Shown: piece after piece, positions 24,739-34,503 of the stretch | How the letters are laid out: each line of letters opens with the position of its first letter | How positions within the stretch are numbered: position 1 is the first letter of the stretch | NCBI GenBank assembly: GCA_025149125.1 | Contig: CP102272.1 | Span: 2,542,001 to 2,606,000, forward strand | Length of the DNA stretch: 64,000 nt | From: [Clostridium] asparagiforme DSM 15981 | GTDB taxonomy: Bacteria; Bacillota; Clostridia; Lachnospirales; Lachnospiraceae | Direction of reading: 5' to 3' | Notes under the pieces: model-generated | Told to the model about the DNA's origin: nothing | Seen by the model: the letters and a program-made list of their open reading frames with translations, nothing else | Databases searched by the model: none | Program-made: the position numbers and the translations under genes

Positions 24739-26526
24739 GTGAAAAAGATTCTGGATCTGATGGAAGGACAGCTGAAGGCCGCGTTTTCGGCCTGCGGCTA
24801 CGATGAGACCTTCGCCAAGGTGGTTCTGTCCAACCGGCCGGACCTGTGCGAATACCAGTGCAACGGCTCCATGGCAGCGGCCAAGGCATACCGCAAAAAG
24901 CCCATCGACATCGCAAACGGCGTGGTGGAGCAGCTGGGAGACGGCCAGGGCATGTTTTCCATGGTACAGGCCGTGATGCCGGGATTTATCAATTTAAAGC
25001 TCTCGGGACAGTTCCTGGCGGACTACATGAAGGGCATGGCCGCTGGTGAGAAGCTGGGCCTGGAGAAACCGGAAAAGCCGGAGACCATCATCGTGGACTA
25101 CGGCGGGGCTAATGTGGCCAAGCCGCTGCACGTGGGCCATCTGCGCGCGGCCGTGATCGGCGAGAGCATCAAACGCCTGGGCAATTTCCTGGGCCACCAC
25201 ATGATCGGCGACGTGCATCTGGGCGACTGGGGCCTGCAGATGGGCCTGATTATCGAGGAACTTCGGGACCGCAAGCCGGAGCTGGTCTATTTTGACGAGA
25301 GCTACACCGGGGAGTACCCTGAGGAGGCGCCCTTCACCATCGGCGAGCTGGAGGAAATTTACCCCGCGGCCAGCGCCAAGTCCAAGGAGGACGAGGCCTT
25401 TAAGGAGCGGGCCCACCAGGCGACCTTAAAGCTTCAGAACGGTTATGCGCCGTTTCGGGCCATCTGGAACCACATTATCAGGGTTTCCGTTACGGATTTG
25501 AAGAAAAATTACAGCAATTTGAACGTGACCTTCGACCTCTGGAAAGGGGAGAGCGACGCGGAGCCCTATATTCCTAAGCTGATCAATCTGCTCACGGAAA
25601 AGGGTCTGGCCTACGAGAGCCAGGGAGCCCTGGTGGTGGACGTGGCCGAGGAGACGGATACCAAGGAGATTCCGCCCTGCTTGGTGCGCAAGTCCGACGG
25701 CGCGGCCCTCTACGCCACCTCGGATCTGGGAACCATCATCCAGCGCGAGGAGGATTTCCATCCGGACCGGTATATTTACGTGGTGGATAAGCGTCAGGAC
25801 ATGCATTTTGTCCAGGTGTTCCGGGTGGCGAAAAAGGCCGGAATTGTGGAGCAGGATGTGCCCATGATTTTCCTGGGCTTCGGCACCATGAACGGCAAGG
25901 ACGGCAAGCCCTTCAAGACAAGGGAGGGCGGCGTTATGCGCCTGGAGCGCCTGATCTCGGACATCGACGAGGCGGTGTACCAGCGGATTATGGAGAGCGA
26001 GAGGCGTTCCATGACCGAGGAGGAGGCCAGGGCGGCGTCCACCATCATCGGGCTGGCGGCGCTCAAGTACGGCGATCTCTCCAACCAGGCGTCCAAGGAT
26101 TACATTTTCGACGTGGAGCGGTTCAGTTCCTTTGAGGGTAATACCGGCCCCTACATTCTCTACACCATCGTGCGTATCAAGTCCATTCTGAACAAGTACC
26201 GGGAGGACGGCGGACAGGTGGACGAGACGGCTGAAACCAAGGTGATTCTGCCCCCCGCGGGCGAGACGGAGAAGGCGCTGATGCTCCTTCTGACCCGGTA
26301 CAGCGAGGTGCTGGAGAACAGCTTTGCGGAGACCGCTCCGCACAAGATCTGCCAGTATGTGTTCGAGCTGGCAAACGCATTCAACAGCTTTTATCACGAG
26401 ACGAAAATCCTGTCCGAGGGGGATGAGGCCAGAAAAGACAGCTACATCGGCCTGATCACGCTCGCCAGACGGGTTCTGGAAGCCTGCATCGACGTGCTGG
26501 GCTTTGAGGCGCCGGACCGCATGTAA
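24739..26526 (+). CDS. argS: Arginyl-tRNA synthetase
   Basis: Charges tRNA-Arg. A class I synthetase of 595 residues: the HIGH motif is HVGHLR, and the KMSKS-like region is FKTREGGVMRLERL. The N-terminal Add-1 domain and the C-terminal anticodon-binding DALR domain (GNTGPYILYTIVRIKSI, then the helical end) are complete. The start is GTG with AAAGGAG seven bases upstream. No T-box leader was seen. Confidence 0.95.
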   Translation: MKKILDLMEGQLKAAFSACGYDETFAKVVLSNRPDLCEYQCNGSMAAAKAYRKKPIDIANGVVEQLGDGQGMFSMVQAVMPGFINLKLSGQFLADYMKGMAAGEKLGLEKPEKPETIIVDYGGANVAKPLHVGHLRAAVIGESIKRLGNFLGHHMIGDVHLGDWGLQMGLIIEELRDRKPELVYFDESYTGEYPEEAPFTIGELEEIYPAASAKSKEDEAFKERAHQATLKLQNGYAPFRAIWNHIIRVSVTDLKKNYSNLNVTFDLWKGESDAEPYIPKLINLLTEKGLAYESQGALVVDVAEETDTKEIPPCLVRKSDGAALYATSDLGTIIQREEDFHPDRYIYVVDKRQDMHFVQVFRVAKKAGIVEQDVPMIFLGFGTMNGKDGKPFKTREGGVMRLERLISDIDEAVYQRIMESERRSMTEEEARAASTIIGLAALKYGDLSNQASKDYIFDVERFSSFEGNTGPYILYTIVRIKSILNKYREDGGQVDETAETKVILPPAGETEKALMLLLTRYSEVLENSFAETAPHKICQYVFELANAFNSFYHETKILSEGDEARKDSYIGLITLARRVLEACIDVLGFEAPDRM

Positions 26527-26563
26527 GAGCGGTTCCACGGCATGCCGGAGGAGCGTTGATTTC

Positions 26564-29500
26564 ATGGAAGTCATAAAAATGCAGACCAACAACTTCTGGA
26601 AGGGAGAGGTTGGTGTGAGGGGCCTGGTTGAGGACCAGGCCCAGACCTACAATGTGAGTTTGTATGTCAAGGGTGGCCGGGTGAAAGACTACTCTTGTTC
26701 CTGCGCGGAGGGGAATTCCTACAAGGGCATGTGCGCCCATGGGAAAGCCCTTTTCGCGTATTATGAGGACTATGCAAAACGGGCCGGGCAGCCTCCGGTA
26801 CACACCTCCCAGGAAGTCCACACCATGATCCGGGAGTACACGAACCGGCAGGTGTCCCGGATTATGGCGGCGGAGGAGGCGGAAAAGGCGGATCTGGTGC
26901 CTGTGCTGCTATTGTCCGCCCGGCGGGTGCAGCTGGAGTTCAAGGTGGGCAGGGACCGGTATTATCTGGTGAAGGATCTGACTGCCTTCGCCCAGGCGGT
27001 GCGGGAAAATTCCTACGTGGAGTACAGCAAGACCTTCGGATTCCACCACTGCGCGGCCGCCTTCACGCCGGAGAGCAGGGGGCTTCTGACGCTGGTGATG
27101 GAGCTGGCGGAGCTTGTGAAGCCCCAGAGGGAAGCGGAGCTGGCCCCGGTGCACCGGGACCGCTTTTTCGATTTGGTGATGGACCGGATGATCGAGGTCC
27201 AGCTGCCGGGCGGGACCAGAACCCGTCTTTGGGTGGAGCGCAGAGATCCCAGGATGCAGCTGACCGCCCGGAGATACGGCAGGGACGGAATCAAGATCAG
27301 CTTTGACGGCGTTCTGGACGGGGAGGAGCCCCGGCGGATTGCGGCGGGATTTGGCGGGGAGCAGCACCTTTACCTGGCGCAGGGAGAACGGCTCTGCCAG
27401 TGCAGCCGGGATTTCACCCAGGCGATGCAGCCGTTTCTGGAGCAGATCAATCGGGAGGGCAGCCGGACGCTGCTGGTGGGGGAGAAGGATATTCCCCTGT
27501 TTTATGCCCGGGTGCTAAAGAGCATCGCCCCATACGCCGCGGTGCGGGCGGAGGATGTGGACTGGAAGTCTTACGAGCCTCAACCGCTGCGCGCGCAGTT
27601 TAAGTTTGACAGCCGCGGTTTAAAGGAGCTGCTGATGGAGCCCTGCCTGTCCTACGGGGATTTCAGCTTCCACCCGGTGGAGGATGAAAATCTGCCCCGG
27701 TCCGTCTGCCGCGACGTGCCCGGAGAGTTTAAGATCAGCCAGGTGATCAACCGGTATTTCCGTTACAAGGAGCCGGACGGCATCCGGCTGGTGATCCGGG
27801 ACGACGAGGAGGCGGTGTACCGCCTGCTGACCGAGGGGATCGAGGAGTTTCGGAAGCTGGGTGAGGTGATGATCAGCGAGGAGCTGAAACAGTGGAAGGT
27901 GCTTGCCCCGCCCAAGGTCAGCGTGGGCGTTTCCGTGAACAAGGGCTGGTTGAACCTGACGGTGGATACCGGCGGCCTCTCCGACCAGGAGCTGGCGAAG
28001 ATTCTTGCAGCCTACAGCCAAAAGAAAAAATATTACCGCCTAAAGCGCGGAGAGTTTTTACAGCTGGGAGAGGGCGGGCTGTACACGGTGGCCCGCCTGG
28101 CTAAGGAACTGGGAATCAGCCGGAAGGAGCTGCAGTCCCGGACGGTCAGTCTGCCCGCCTATCGGGCCATGTACCTGGACAGCGTGCTGAAGGAGGGGCC
28201 GGGAGTGGCCTACTATCGGGATCAGCTCATGAAAGCTCTGGTCCGCGGCCTGCGTTCCGTGGAGGACAGCGACTATCCGGTGCCGGAACAACTGCAGGGC
28301 GTGCTGCGGGAGTACCAGAAAACGGGTTTTCACTGGATGAAGACGCTCGATGCCAATGGGTTCGGCGGCATCCTGGCCGACGACATGGGTCTGGGAAAAA
28401 CGATCCAGACCATCGCCCTTCTGGAGGACGCGTACGGCGGGGAGCAGAAGGAACGGGAGCCGTCGCTGATTGTGTGCCCGGCCTCCCTGGTCTACAACTG
28501 GGAGCACGAGATCCGCAAGTTCGCGCCGGATTTGACGATCCGTTCCGTGGTGGGAAACGCCGGGGAGCGGGAGGAGATTCTTCGGGAAGCGTCGGCCGCT
28601 CCGGGGGAGACCTCTGTGTTTATCACATCCTACGACCTGCTGAAGCGGGATGTGGAGCAGTACGGGGAGCTTCATTTCCGGTTCCAGATCATCGACGAGG
28701 CCCAGTATATCAAAAATGCCGCGACCCAGAGCGCCAGGGCGGTGAAGGCGGTGAACGCCGGCACCCGCTTTGCGCTGACCGGAACTCCGGTGGAGAACCG
28801 GCTGGGCGAGCTGTGGAGCATCTTCGACTATCTGATGCCCGGTTTTTTGTTTGGAGCCCAGCATTTCCGCAAGGAATATGAGCTTCCCATTGTCCGGGAC
28901 CAGGACGGGGAGGCTCTGGACCGCCTGCGCCGTATCACCGGACCGTTTATTCTTCGAAGGGTGAAAAAGGACGTGCTGCGGGAGCTGCCCGACAAGCTGG
29001 AGACTGTGGTCTATTCCCGAATGGAGGAGGAGCAGAAGAATCTCTACGCGGCGGGAGCTGCCAGGCTCAAGGAGCGCCTGGATCGCAGCGAGGGCGAAGG
29101 GCTGGGCGAGGAGCGCTTCCAGGTGCTGGCGGACTTGACCAGGCTGCGTCAGATTTGCTGTGATCCGCGGCTGTGCTATGAGAATTACAAGGGCGGCTCG
29201 GCAAAGCTTGAGACCTGCATGGACCTGGTGCGCCGGGGCGTGGAGGGAGAGCACAAGATTCTGCTGTTTTCCCAGTTCACATCCATGCTGGAGCTGATCG
29301 AGAGCCGCTTGAACCAGGAGGGCATCGCCAGCTACAAGCTGACCGGAGCCACCTCCAAGGAGGAGCGGATGCGCCTGGTGGGAGAGTTCGCGTCGGACGC
29401 AACGCCGGTGTTTTTGATTTCCCTGAAGGCCGGAGGCACGGGATTAAACCTGACGGCGGCGGACATCGTGATCCACTACGACCCCTGGTGGAACGTGGCG

Positions 29501-29707
29501 GCCCAGAACCAGGCCACGGACCGGAGCCACCGTATCGGCCAGGACAAGCAGGTGACGGTGTTCAAGCTGATCGCCAGGAATACGGTGGAGGAGAATATTC
29601 TGACCCTGCAGGAATCCAAGAGCAGGCTGTCGGATCAGGTGATTACCGGGGACGGTGGCAGCTTTGGCGGTCTGACGCGGGAGGATATTCTGCGGATATT
29701 GGCATAG
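26564..29707 (+). CDS. SWIM zinc-finger SNF2-family helicase
   Basis: A 1047-residue ATPase of the RapA/SNF2 type, probably remodelling nucleic-acid protein complexes. The N-terminus has a SWIM zinc finger (CSCAEGNSYKGMCAHGK). The middle is the SNF2-associated region of bacterial family members. The helicase core has DDMGLGKTIQ (Walker A), IIDEAQ (Walker B), ALTGTPVENRLGELW, and SLKAGGTGLNLT with DRSHRIGQ at the end. An ATG at 26564 following GGAGGAG is preferred over an in-frame start inside argS. No restriction or defence genes adjoin it, so it is likely a chromosomal housekeeping helicase. Confidence 0.9.
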   Translation: MEVIKMQTNNFWKGEVGVRGLVEDQAQTYNVSLYVKGGRVKDYSCSCAEGNSYKGMCAHGKALFAYYEDYAKRAGQPPVHTSQEVHTMIREYTNRQVSRIMAAEEAEKADLVPVLLLSARRVQLEFKVGRDRYYLVKDLTAFAQAVRENSYVEYSKTFGFHHCAAAFTPESRGLLTLVMELAELVKPQREAELAPVHRDRFFDLVMDRMIEVQLPGGTRTRLWVERRDPRMQLTARRYGRDGIKISFDGVLDGEEPRRIAAGFGGEQHLYLAQGERLCQCSRDFTQAMQPFLEQINREGSRTLLVGEKDIPLFYARVLKSIAPYAAVRAEDVDWKSYEPQPLRAQFKFDSRGLKELLMEPCLSYGDFSFHPVEDENLPRSVCRDVPGEFKISQVINRYFRYKEPDGIRLVIRDDEEAVYRLLTEGIEEFRKLGEVMISEELKQWKVLAPPKVSVGVSVNKGWLNLTVDTGGLSDQELAKILAAYSQKKKYYRLKRGEFLQLGEGGLYTVARLAKELGISRKELQSRTVSLPAYRAMYLDSVLKEGPGVAYYRDQLMKALVRGLRSVEDSDYPVPEQLQGVLREYQKTGFHWMKTLDANGFGGILADDMGLGKTIQTIALLEDAYGGEQKEREPSLIVCPASLVYNWEHEIRKFAPDLTIRSVVGNAGEREEILREASAAPGETSVFITSYDLLKRDVEQYGELHFRFQIIDEAQYIKNAATQSARAVKAVNAGTRFALTGTPVENRLGELWSIFDYLMPGFLFGAQHFRKEYELPIVRDQDGEALDRLRRITGPFILRRVKKDVLRELPDKLETVVYSRMEEEQKNLYAAGAARLKERLDRSEGEGLGEERFQVLADLTRLRQICCDPRLCYENYKGGSAKLETCMDLVRRGVEGEHKILLFSQFTSMLELIESRLNQEGIASYKLTGATSKEERMRLVGEFASDATPVFLISLKAGGTGLNLTAADIVIHYDPWWNVAAQNQATDRSHRIGQDKQVTVFKLIARNTVEENILTLQESKSRLSDQVITGDGGSFGGLTREDILRILA

Positions 29708-29747
29708 GGCGCGGGAGCGCGCGTTATAATATGGAAGGAGCAGTAAC

Positions 29748-31487
29748 ATGGAGCGGTATCGCAATTATATCAGGCCGTATCGGGCGGCGTTTATCGCAGG
29801 TCCGATCCTGATGCTGACGGAGGTGGCGGGGGAGATCGCCCTGCCCAAGATGATGTCGCTTATCATCAACAATGGGGTGGCGAACCACGATGTGGGTTAT
29901 ATTCTGCGCATCGGGGCGGCCATGATCGGCTTCGCCATGCTCATGCTGCTTGGCGGCGTGGGGGGAACTTTCTGCGCGGCAAAAGCCTCAGTCAGTTTCT
30001 CGGCAGACCTGCGAAAGGATTTGTTTCACAAGGTCCAGCAGTTCTCGTTTAAAAATATCGACGATTTCAGCACCGGTTCCCTGGTGACCCGCCTGACCAA
30101 CGACGTGCAGCAGGTGCAGATGGTGGTGCGGATGGCCCTGGTGATGATGTTTAGGGCGCCGGGAATGTTTGTGGGGGCCTTAATCATGGCGTTTACCATG
30201 AACGCCCGTCTGGCCCTCGTGATTCTGGTGGTGATTCCGCTGCTGTCCGTGGGCATCGGGCTGGTGTTAAAGACTGCGTTCCCACGTTTTACGGTGATGC
30301 AGAAGGCCATTGACCAGCTGAACTCCGGCGTGCAGGAGGCGTTGACCAATGTGCGGGTGATCAAGTCCTTTGTGAGGGAGGATTTTGAGGAACAGAAATT
30401 TGAGGAAAACAACAAGCGTTTGAAGGACATGAGCCTGCGGGCAATGAATGTGGTGATTGTAACCATGCCCATGATGACGCTTGCTATGAACGTGACCATG
30501 CTGGCCGTGGTGTGGTACGGCGGAAATATGATCATCGGGGGCACCATGCAGGTGGGGGACTTAAGCGCGTTTACCACCTACATTGTGCAGATTCTCATGT
30601 CCTTAATGATGCTGGCCATGATCTTTCTCCAGGCATCCCGTGCCATGGCGTCCCTGAAGCGGATTAACGAGGTCCTGGACGTGGACATCGATCTGACCGA
30701 CGAGGAGGCAAAGCAGAAGGATCTGACGGTGAGCCGGGGGCTGGTGGAGTTTCGGAATGTGAGCTTCGGTTACGGAAAGCGACAGAATGAGACAGTGCTC
30801 CGCGACATCAGATTCACCGCAAAACCCGGCCAGACCATCGGCATCATCGGCTCCACAGGCAGCGGAAAGACCAGCCTGGTGCAGCTGATTCCCCGGCTTT
30901 ACGACGTTACGGCCGGGCAGGTGCTGGTGGACGGCGTGGACGTACGGGAGTATTCCCTGAAGCACCTGCGCAACGGCGTGGCTATGGTGCTGCAGAAAAA
31001 TGTGCTGTTCTCCGGAACCATCGAGGACAATCTGCGCTGGGGCGGCGAGGAAGCCACCCGGGAGGAGATCCGGGCCGCGGCGGACAGCGCCCAGGCGGAC
31101 GGCTTTGTCACCTCCTTTGCAAAGGGGTATGACACGGAGATGGGCCAGGGCGGCGTCAATGTTTCCGGCGGGCAGAAGCAGCGCCTCTGTATCGCAAGAG
31201 CGCTGCTCAAGCAGCCCAAAATCCTGATACTGGACGATTCCACCAGCGCGGTGGACACGGCTACGGAGGCGAAGATCCGGGAGTGCTTCCGCACGACTTT
31301 AAGGGATACCACCAAATTCATTATCGCCCAGCGCATCGGCTCCGTGGAGGAGGCGGACCAGATTCTGGTGATGGACGAAGGGCAGATCGTGGGAATGGGG
31401 AGCCACAGGGAACTGCTGGCTTCCTGCGAGGCTTATCAGGAAATCTATTATTCCCAGAAGGACCGGAGCGGGGAGGTGAGCGCCTGA
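29748..31487 (+). CDS. ABC exporter half-transporter, degenerate ATPase site
   Basis: A six-span membrane domain (residues 1 to about 310) fused to an ATPase domain. Walker A is GSTGSGKTSL and the signature is VSGGQKQR. Walker B ends ILILDDSTSAVD, with Asp where most exporters have the catalytic Glu. This is the usual degenerate partner of a heterodimeric exporter. The stop overlaps the start of the next, canonical half. Likely exports lipids, peptides or drugs; substrate not known. Confidence 0.9.
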   Translation: MERYRNYIRPYRAAFIAGPILMLTEVAGEIALPKMMSLIINNGVANHDVGYILRIGAAMIGFAMLMLLGGVGGTFCAAKASVSFSADLRKDLFHKVQQFSFKNIDDFSTGSLVTRLTNDVQQVQMVVRMALVMMFRAPGMFVGALIMAFTMNARLALVILVVIPLLSVGIGLVLKTAFPRFTVMQKAIDQLNSGVQEALTNVRVIKSFVREDFEEQKFEENNKRLKDMSLRAMNVVIVTMPMMTLAMNVTMLAVVWYGGNMIIGGTMQVGDLSAFTTYIVQILMSLMMLAMIFLQASRAMASLKRINEVLDVDIDLTDEEAKQKDLTVSRGLVEFRNVSFGYGKRQNETVLRDIRFTAKPGQTIGIIGSTGSGKTSLVQLIPRLYDVTAGQVLVDGVDVREYSLKHLRNGVAMVLQKNVLFSGTIEDNLRWGGEEATREEIRAAADSAQADGFVTSFAKGYDTEMGQGGVNVSGGQKQRLCIARALLKQPKILILDDSTSAVDTATEAKIRECFRTTLRDTTKFIIAQRIGSVEEADQILVMDEGQIVGMGSHRELLASCEAYQEIYYSQKDRSGEVSA

Positions 31488-33379
31488 TGGCAATGACTCA
31501 AAAACAAGAGGACAAATTAAGGGACCTGAAGTACCGCTATGAGAGCAAGTCCTCCGGCGCGCCGGCGGCCCCCAGGCGCATGGGCCCAGGTGGCAGGCAC
31601 GGCCGTGGCTTACCCGGTGGCGGCAAGCCAAAGGACAGCCGCCGGACGGTGGTGCGTCTGCTGCGTTATCTGGAGGAGGATAAGGCGAAAATGGCGCTGG
31701 CCTTTGTGTGCGTGATCGCCAACACGGTCTGCATGCTGGCCGGTTCCTACATGCTGCGCCCCATCATCAACACCTACATCGCGCCGGTGAACGGCAGCCG
31801 GGGCGACATCCAGGGGCTGGCCCGGGCGCTGATCGCTCTGGGATTCGTGTTCCTGGCCGGAGTGGCGGCAAACTATTATCAGGCCAAGGTGATGCTGACC
31901 GTGGCCCAGAACGCCCTACAGAAGATCCGCGACGACCTGTTCACGAAGATGCAGAAGCTTCCGGTGCGCTTTTACGACACCAACAGCAACGGCGATTTGA
32001 TGAGCCGCTTTACCAACGACGTGGACACCATCGGGCAGATGTTAAGCTCCACCCTGGTGCAGTTGTTCTCCGGGGCTTTAAGCCTGGTGGGCACCCTGGC
32101 GCTGATGATCTACACCAATATCTGGCTGACCCTGGTGACGCTGGTGATGATTCCACTGGTCATGCGGGCCGGCGGGGCGGTGGCTGGGCGGAGCCAGAAG
32201 TATTTCTCCGCCCAGCAGTCCTCCCTGGGAGCGGTCAACGGCTATGTGGAGGAGATGATCACCGGACAGAAGGTGATCAAGGTGTTCTGTCACGAGGATA
32301 CGGTGGCGGACGAGTTTGGCCTGCTCAACGAGGACCTGAGGCAGAATCAGATTCGCGCCCAGTTTTTCGGCGGAGTTATGGGGCCGGTGATGAACAATCT
32401 GAGCCAGATCAACTACACGCTTACAGCGGTTGTGGGCGGCCTGCTCTGCGTGCTGCGGGGCTTTGACGTGGGTGGCCTGACCGTGTTTTTAAACTTTTCA
32501 CGGCAGTTCTCCCGGCCAATCAACGAGATTTCCGCCCAGGTCAGCAATGTGTTCTCCGCTCTGGCGGGCGCGGAGCGGGTGTTCGCGGTGATGGACGAGG
32601 AGCCGGAGCCAGCGGACGGGCCGGAGGCCATGGTGCTGGAGCCCATGAAGGGCCATGTGGTGCTGGATCATGTGACCTTCGGCTATGACCCGGAGAAGAT
32701 CATTTTAAAGGATGTGAGCCTGTACGCAAGGCCGGGGCAGAAGATTGCCTTTGTGGGCAGCACCGGCGCGGGAAAGACAACGATCACCAACCTGATCAAC
32801 CGGTTTTACGACATTCAGTCCGGGGCCATCACCGTGGACGGCGTGGATATCCGGCAGATCAGCCGGGAGAACCTGCGCAAAAACATCGCTATGGTGCTCC
32901 AGGACACCCACTTATTTACCGGTACCGTGATGGAGAATATCCGTTACGGCAGGCTGGACGCCACGGACGAGGAGGTGGTTCAGGCTGCGAAAACAGCCTC
33001 CGCCGATTCCTTTATCCGCCGCTTACCGGAGGGGTATGACACCATGCTGGAGGGCGACGGGGCCAATTTGAGCCAGGGCCAGCGGCAGCTGTTAAACATT
33101 GCCAGGGCGGCCATCTCCAGGGCGCCGATCCTGATTCTGGACGAGGCCACCAGCTCGGTGGATACCCGCACGGAGAAGCACATCGAGCACGGAATGGACC
33201 GTTTGATGGCGGACCGCACTACCTTTGTCATCGCCCACCGCCTCTCCACCGTGCGCAATGCCAACGCCATTATGGTGCTGGAGCACGGCGAGATCATCGA
33301 GCGGGGCGACCACGATGAGCTTCTGAAGCTGAAAGGGCGGTATTACGAGCTGTATACGGGACTGAAGGAGCTGGATTAA
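31487..33379 (+). CDS. ABC exporter half-transporter, canonical ATPase site
   Basis: A 630-residue partner of the preceding half-transporter. A basic N-terminal tail (GRHGRGLPGGGKPKDSRR) comes before six spans. The ATPase has Walker A GSTGAGKTTI, signature LSQGQRQL and Walker B ILILDEATSSVD with the catalytic Glu. The ATG at 31487 overlaps the previous stop and has GGAGGTG in front; the frame is open upstream, but only inside the neighbour gene. Together the two form a heterodimeric exporter resembling BmrCD/LmrCD. Confidence 0.9.
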   Translation: MAMTQKQEDKLRDLKYRYESKSSGAPAAPRRMGPGGRHGRGLPGGGKPKDSRRTVVRLLRYLEEDKAKMALAFVCVIANTVCMLAGSYMLRPIINTYIAPVNGSRGDIQGLARALIALGFVFLAGVAANYYQAKVMLTVAQNALQKIRDDLFTKMQKLPVRFYDTNSNGDLMSRFTNDVDTIGQMLSSTLVQLFSGALSLVGTLALMIYTNIWLTLVTLVMIPLVMRAGGAVAGRSQKYFSAQQSSLGAVNGYVEEMITGQKVIKVFCHEDTVADEFGLLNEDLRQNQIRAQFFGGVMGPVMNNLSQINYTLTAVVGGLLCVLRGFDVGGLTVFLNFSRQFSRPINEISAQVSNVFSALAGAERVFAVMDEEPEPADGPEAMVLEPMKGHVVLDHVTFGYDPEKIILKDVSLYARPGQKIAFVGSTGAGKTTITNLINRFYDIQSGAITVDGVDIRQISRENLRKNIAMVLQDTHLFTGTVMENIRYGRLDATDEEVVQAAKTASADSFIRRLPEGYDTMLEGDGANLSQGQRQLLNIARAAISRAPILILDEATSSVDTRTEKHIEHGMDRLMADRTTFVIAHRLSTVRNANAIMVLEHGEIIERGDHDELLKLKGRYYELYTGLKELD

Positions 33380-33436
33380 ACGATCTACTCGGGTTGGGCT
33401 GTATGGATATTGAACCTGTGAAAGGAGGCTGGCTAT

Positions 33437-33913
33437 ATGATTGAATATAGGAGATGCAGGGAATTTACGGAGGAGCAGCTCGGCGGGCTGTTCCGGTCGG
33501 TGGGCTGGTACTCCGGCAGGTTCCCGGAACGGCTTAAGAAGGCTATGGGCAATTCTAGCCGGGTGATATCGGCCTGGGATGGGGAGTGCCTGGTAGGGCT
33601 GATCCGCGGGCTGGACGACGGCGTGTGGCAGGCGTCCATCGACTGTCTGCTGGTGGACCCGGAGTACCAGGGAAGAAAAATCGCGTCCGCATTGTTGGAA
33701 ATGCTGTTGGAGGATTACCGGGAGCTGCTCTATGTGGACGTGGTTCCGGATGAGAAACGGAACGTGGGCTTCTATCTGAAACACGGTTTTGAGGTTATGG
33801 AGGAGGGCACGGCGATGCAGATCAGGGGAAAGGGCTGGGATTGTGCGGAAAAGCCGGAAAATAGTGGTATACCACATGGAACTTTCCACAGCGCTCCGGG
33901 CGGATTTTCCTAA
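33437..33913 (+). CDS. GNAT family N-acetyltransferase
   Basis: A 158-residue acetyl-CoA-dependent acetyltransferase. The core is complete to about residue 130: SIDCLLVDPEYQGRKIASALL is the beta-4/acetyl-CoA pyrophosphate loop, given here as LVDPEYQGRKIASALL, and VPDEKRNVGFYLKHGFE follows. The last 25 residues (ENSGIPHGTFHSAPGGFS) read through a TGGTATACCA palindrome and look like extra sequence rather than fold. Substrate unknown. The start follows AAAGGAGG. Confidence 0.8.
   Translation: MIEYRRCREFTEEQLGGLFRSVGWYSGRFPERLKKAMGNSSRVISAWDGECLVGLIRGLDDGVWQASIDCLLVDPEYQGRKIASALLEMLLEDYRELLYVDVVPDEKRNVGFYLKHGFEVMEEGTAMQIRGKGWDCAEKPENSGIPHGTFHSAPGGFS
33864..33875. promoter_or_regulatory. GTGGTATACCAC palindrome, copy 1
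   Basis: A perfect 12-bp palindrome at the end of the GNAT gene, preceded by GCCGGAAAAT. A near copy follows at 33987. Confidence 0.4.
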
Positions 33914-34308
33914 GAAACCGTTCGAATTCCCTCCGAAAAAGGGGGATGATCGGTGGAATGACGGTCGGATACATGCTGGAAAATGATGGTATACCACCTG
34001 CCGGACGGCCCGGCTCCCATTTTGGGATACCGCCGGGCTCTGTTAAAAAGGTGTAAAAACGCCGAAAAATCGTTAATTTATAGGCAAAGTCGGTTTGTGG
34101 GAGCGGAGCGAAAGGAAGCCCCTGCGTTCCCAGAGATTCGACTGGAAAAATAAGGGAACACTGCGCACATTGTATTTTTTGAGATACAGTGTGTCGAATG
34201 TTGGAAATTGAATGAAAAACTTTGACAATTTCAGACAAAAATGGGGCTGATTTTGCAATTTAGTAAATAATTAATGACATAATTAAAAAAATAACGATGG
34301 GAAATGAA
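33914..34308. other. Non-coding gap before the rnf operon
   Basis: No gene is supported here. It holds a second TGGTATACCA palindrome, a weak GC hairpin (GCCCGGC with GCCGGGC, 34008-34038), another hairpin near 34167-34193 (ACATTGTAT with ATACAGTGT), and increasingly AT-rich sequence towards the rnf promoter. Confidence 0.6.
33987..33996. promoter_or_regulatory. TGGTATACCA palindrome, copy 2
   Basis: TGGTATACCA preceded by GCTGGAAAATGA. With copy 1 it makes a direct repeat of the form GCYGGAAAATRRTGGTATACCAC about 120 bp apart. The symmetry resembles GntR-type operators, but no such regulator gene is in the window. Confidence 0.4.
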
Positions 34309-34320
34309 TTGTATACAATT
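34307..34320. promoter_or_regulatory. 14-bp palindrome over the rnf -35 box
   Basis: AATTGTATACAATT is a perfect palindrome covering the rnf -35 hexamer, so a bound protein would block RNA polymerase. Confidence 0.5.
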
Positions 34321-34337
34321 TTAAATTGTGGTATACT
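34309..34337 (+). promoter_or_regulatory. Sigma-A promoter of the rnf operon
   Basis: TTGTAT and TATACT with a 17-base spacer. It produces a leader of about 160 bases that contains a GTAAC-family palindrome. Confidence 0.65.
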
Positions 34338-34359
34338 ATGAAAGCATGTATACACAACA

Positions 34360-34470
34360 GTAACGATTCAGCCGTGCGTCAGTTTGCGCGGACTCAGGTT
34401 TTCTGCGAGCAGGAATGTGATACGGATATCGCCGGTGTCACCCAAAACTGTTGCACAGCTGAATCGTTAC
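34360..34470. repeat. GTAAC-type palindromic element in the rnf leader
   Basis: GTAACGATTCAGC at 34360-34372 is the exact reverse complement of GCTGAATCGTTAC at 34458-34470, and pairing continues imperfectly inward (GTGC, CAGTTT). It lies wholly within the transcribed leader of rnfC. Confidence 0.7.
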
Positions 34471-34503
34471 GGAAAATTATTGAAGAAAGAGGGTTAGAAT
34501 TCC

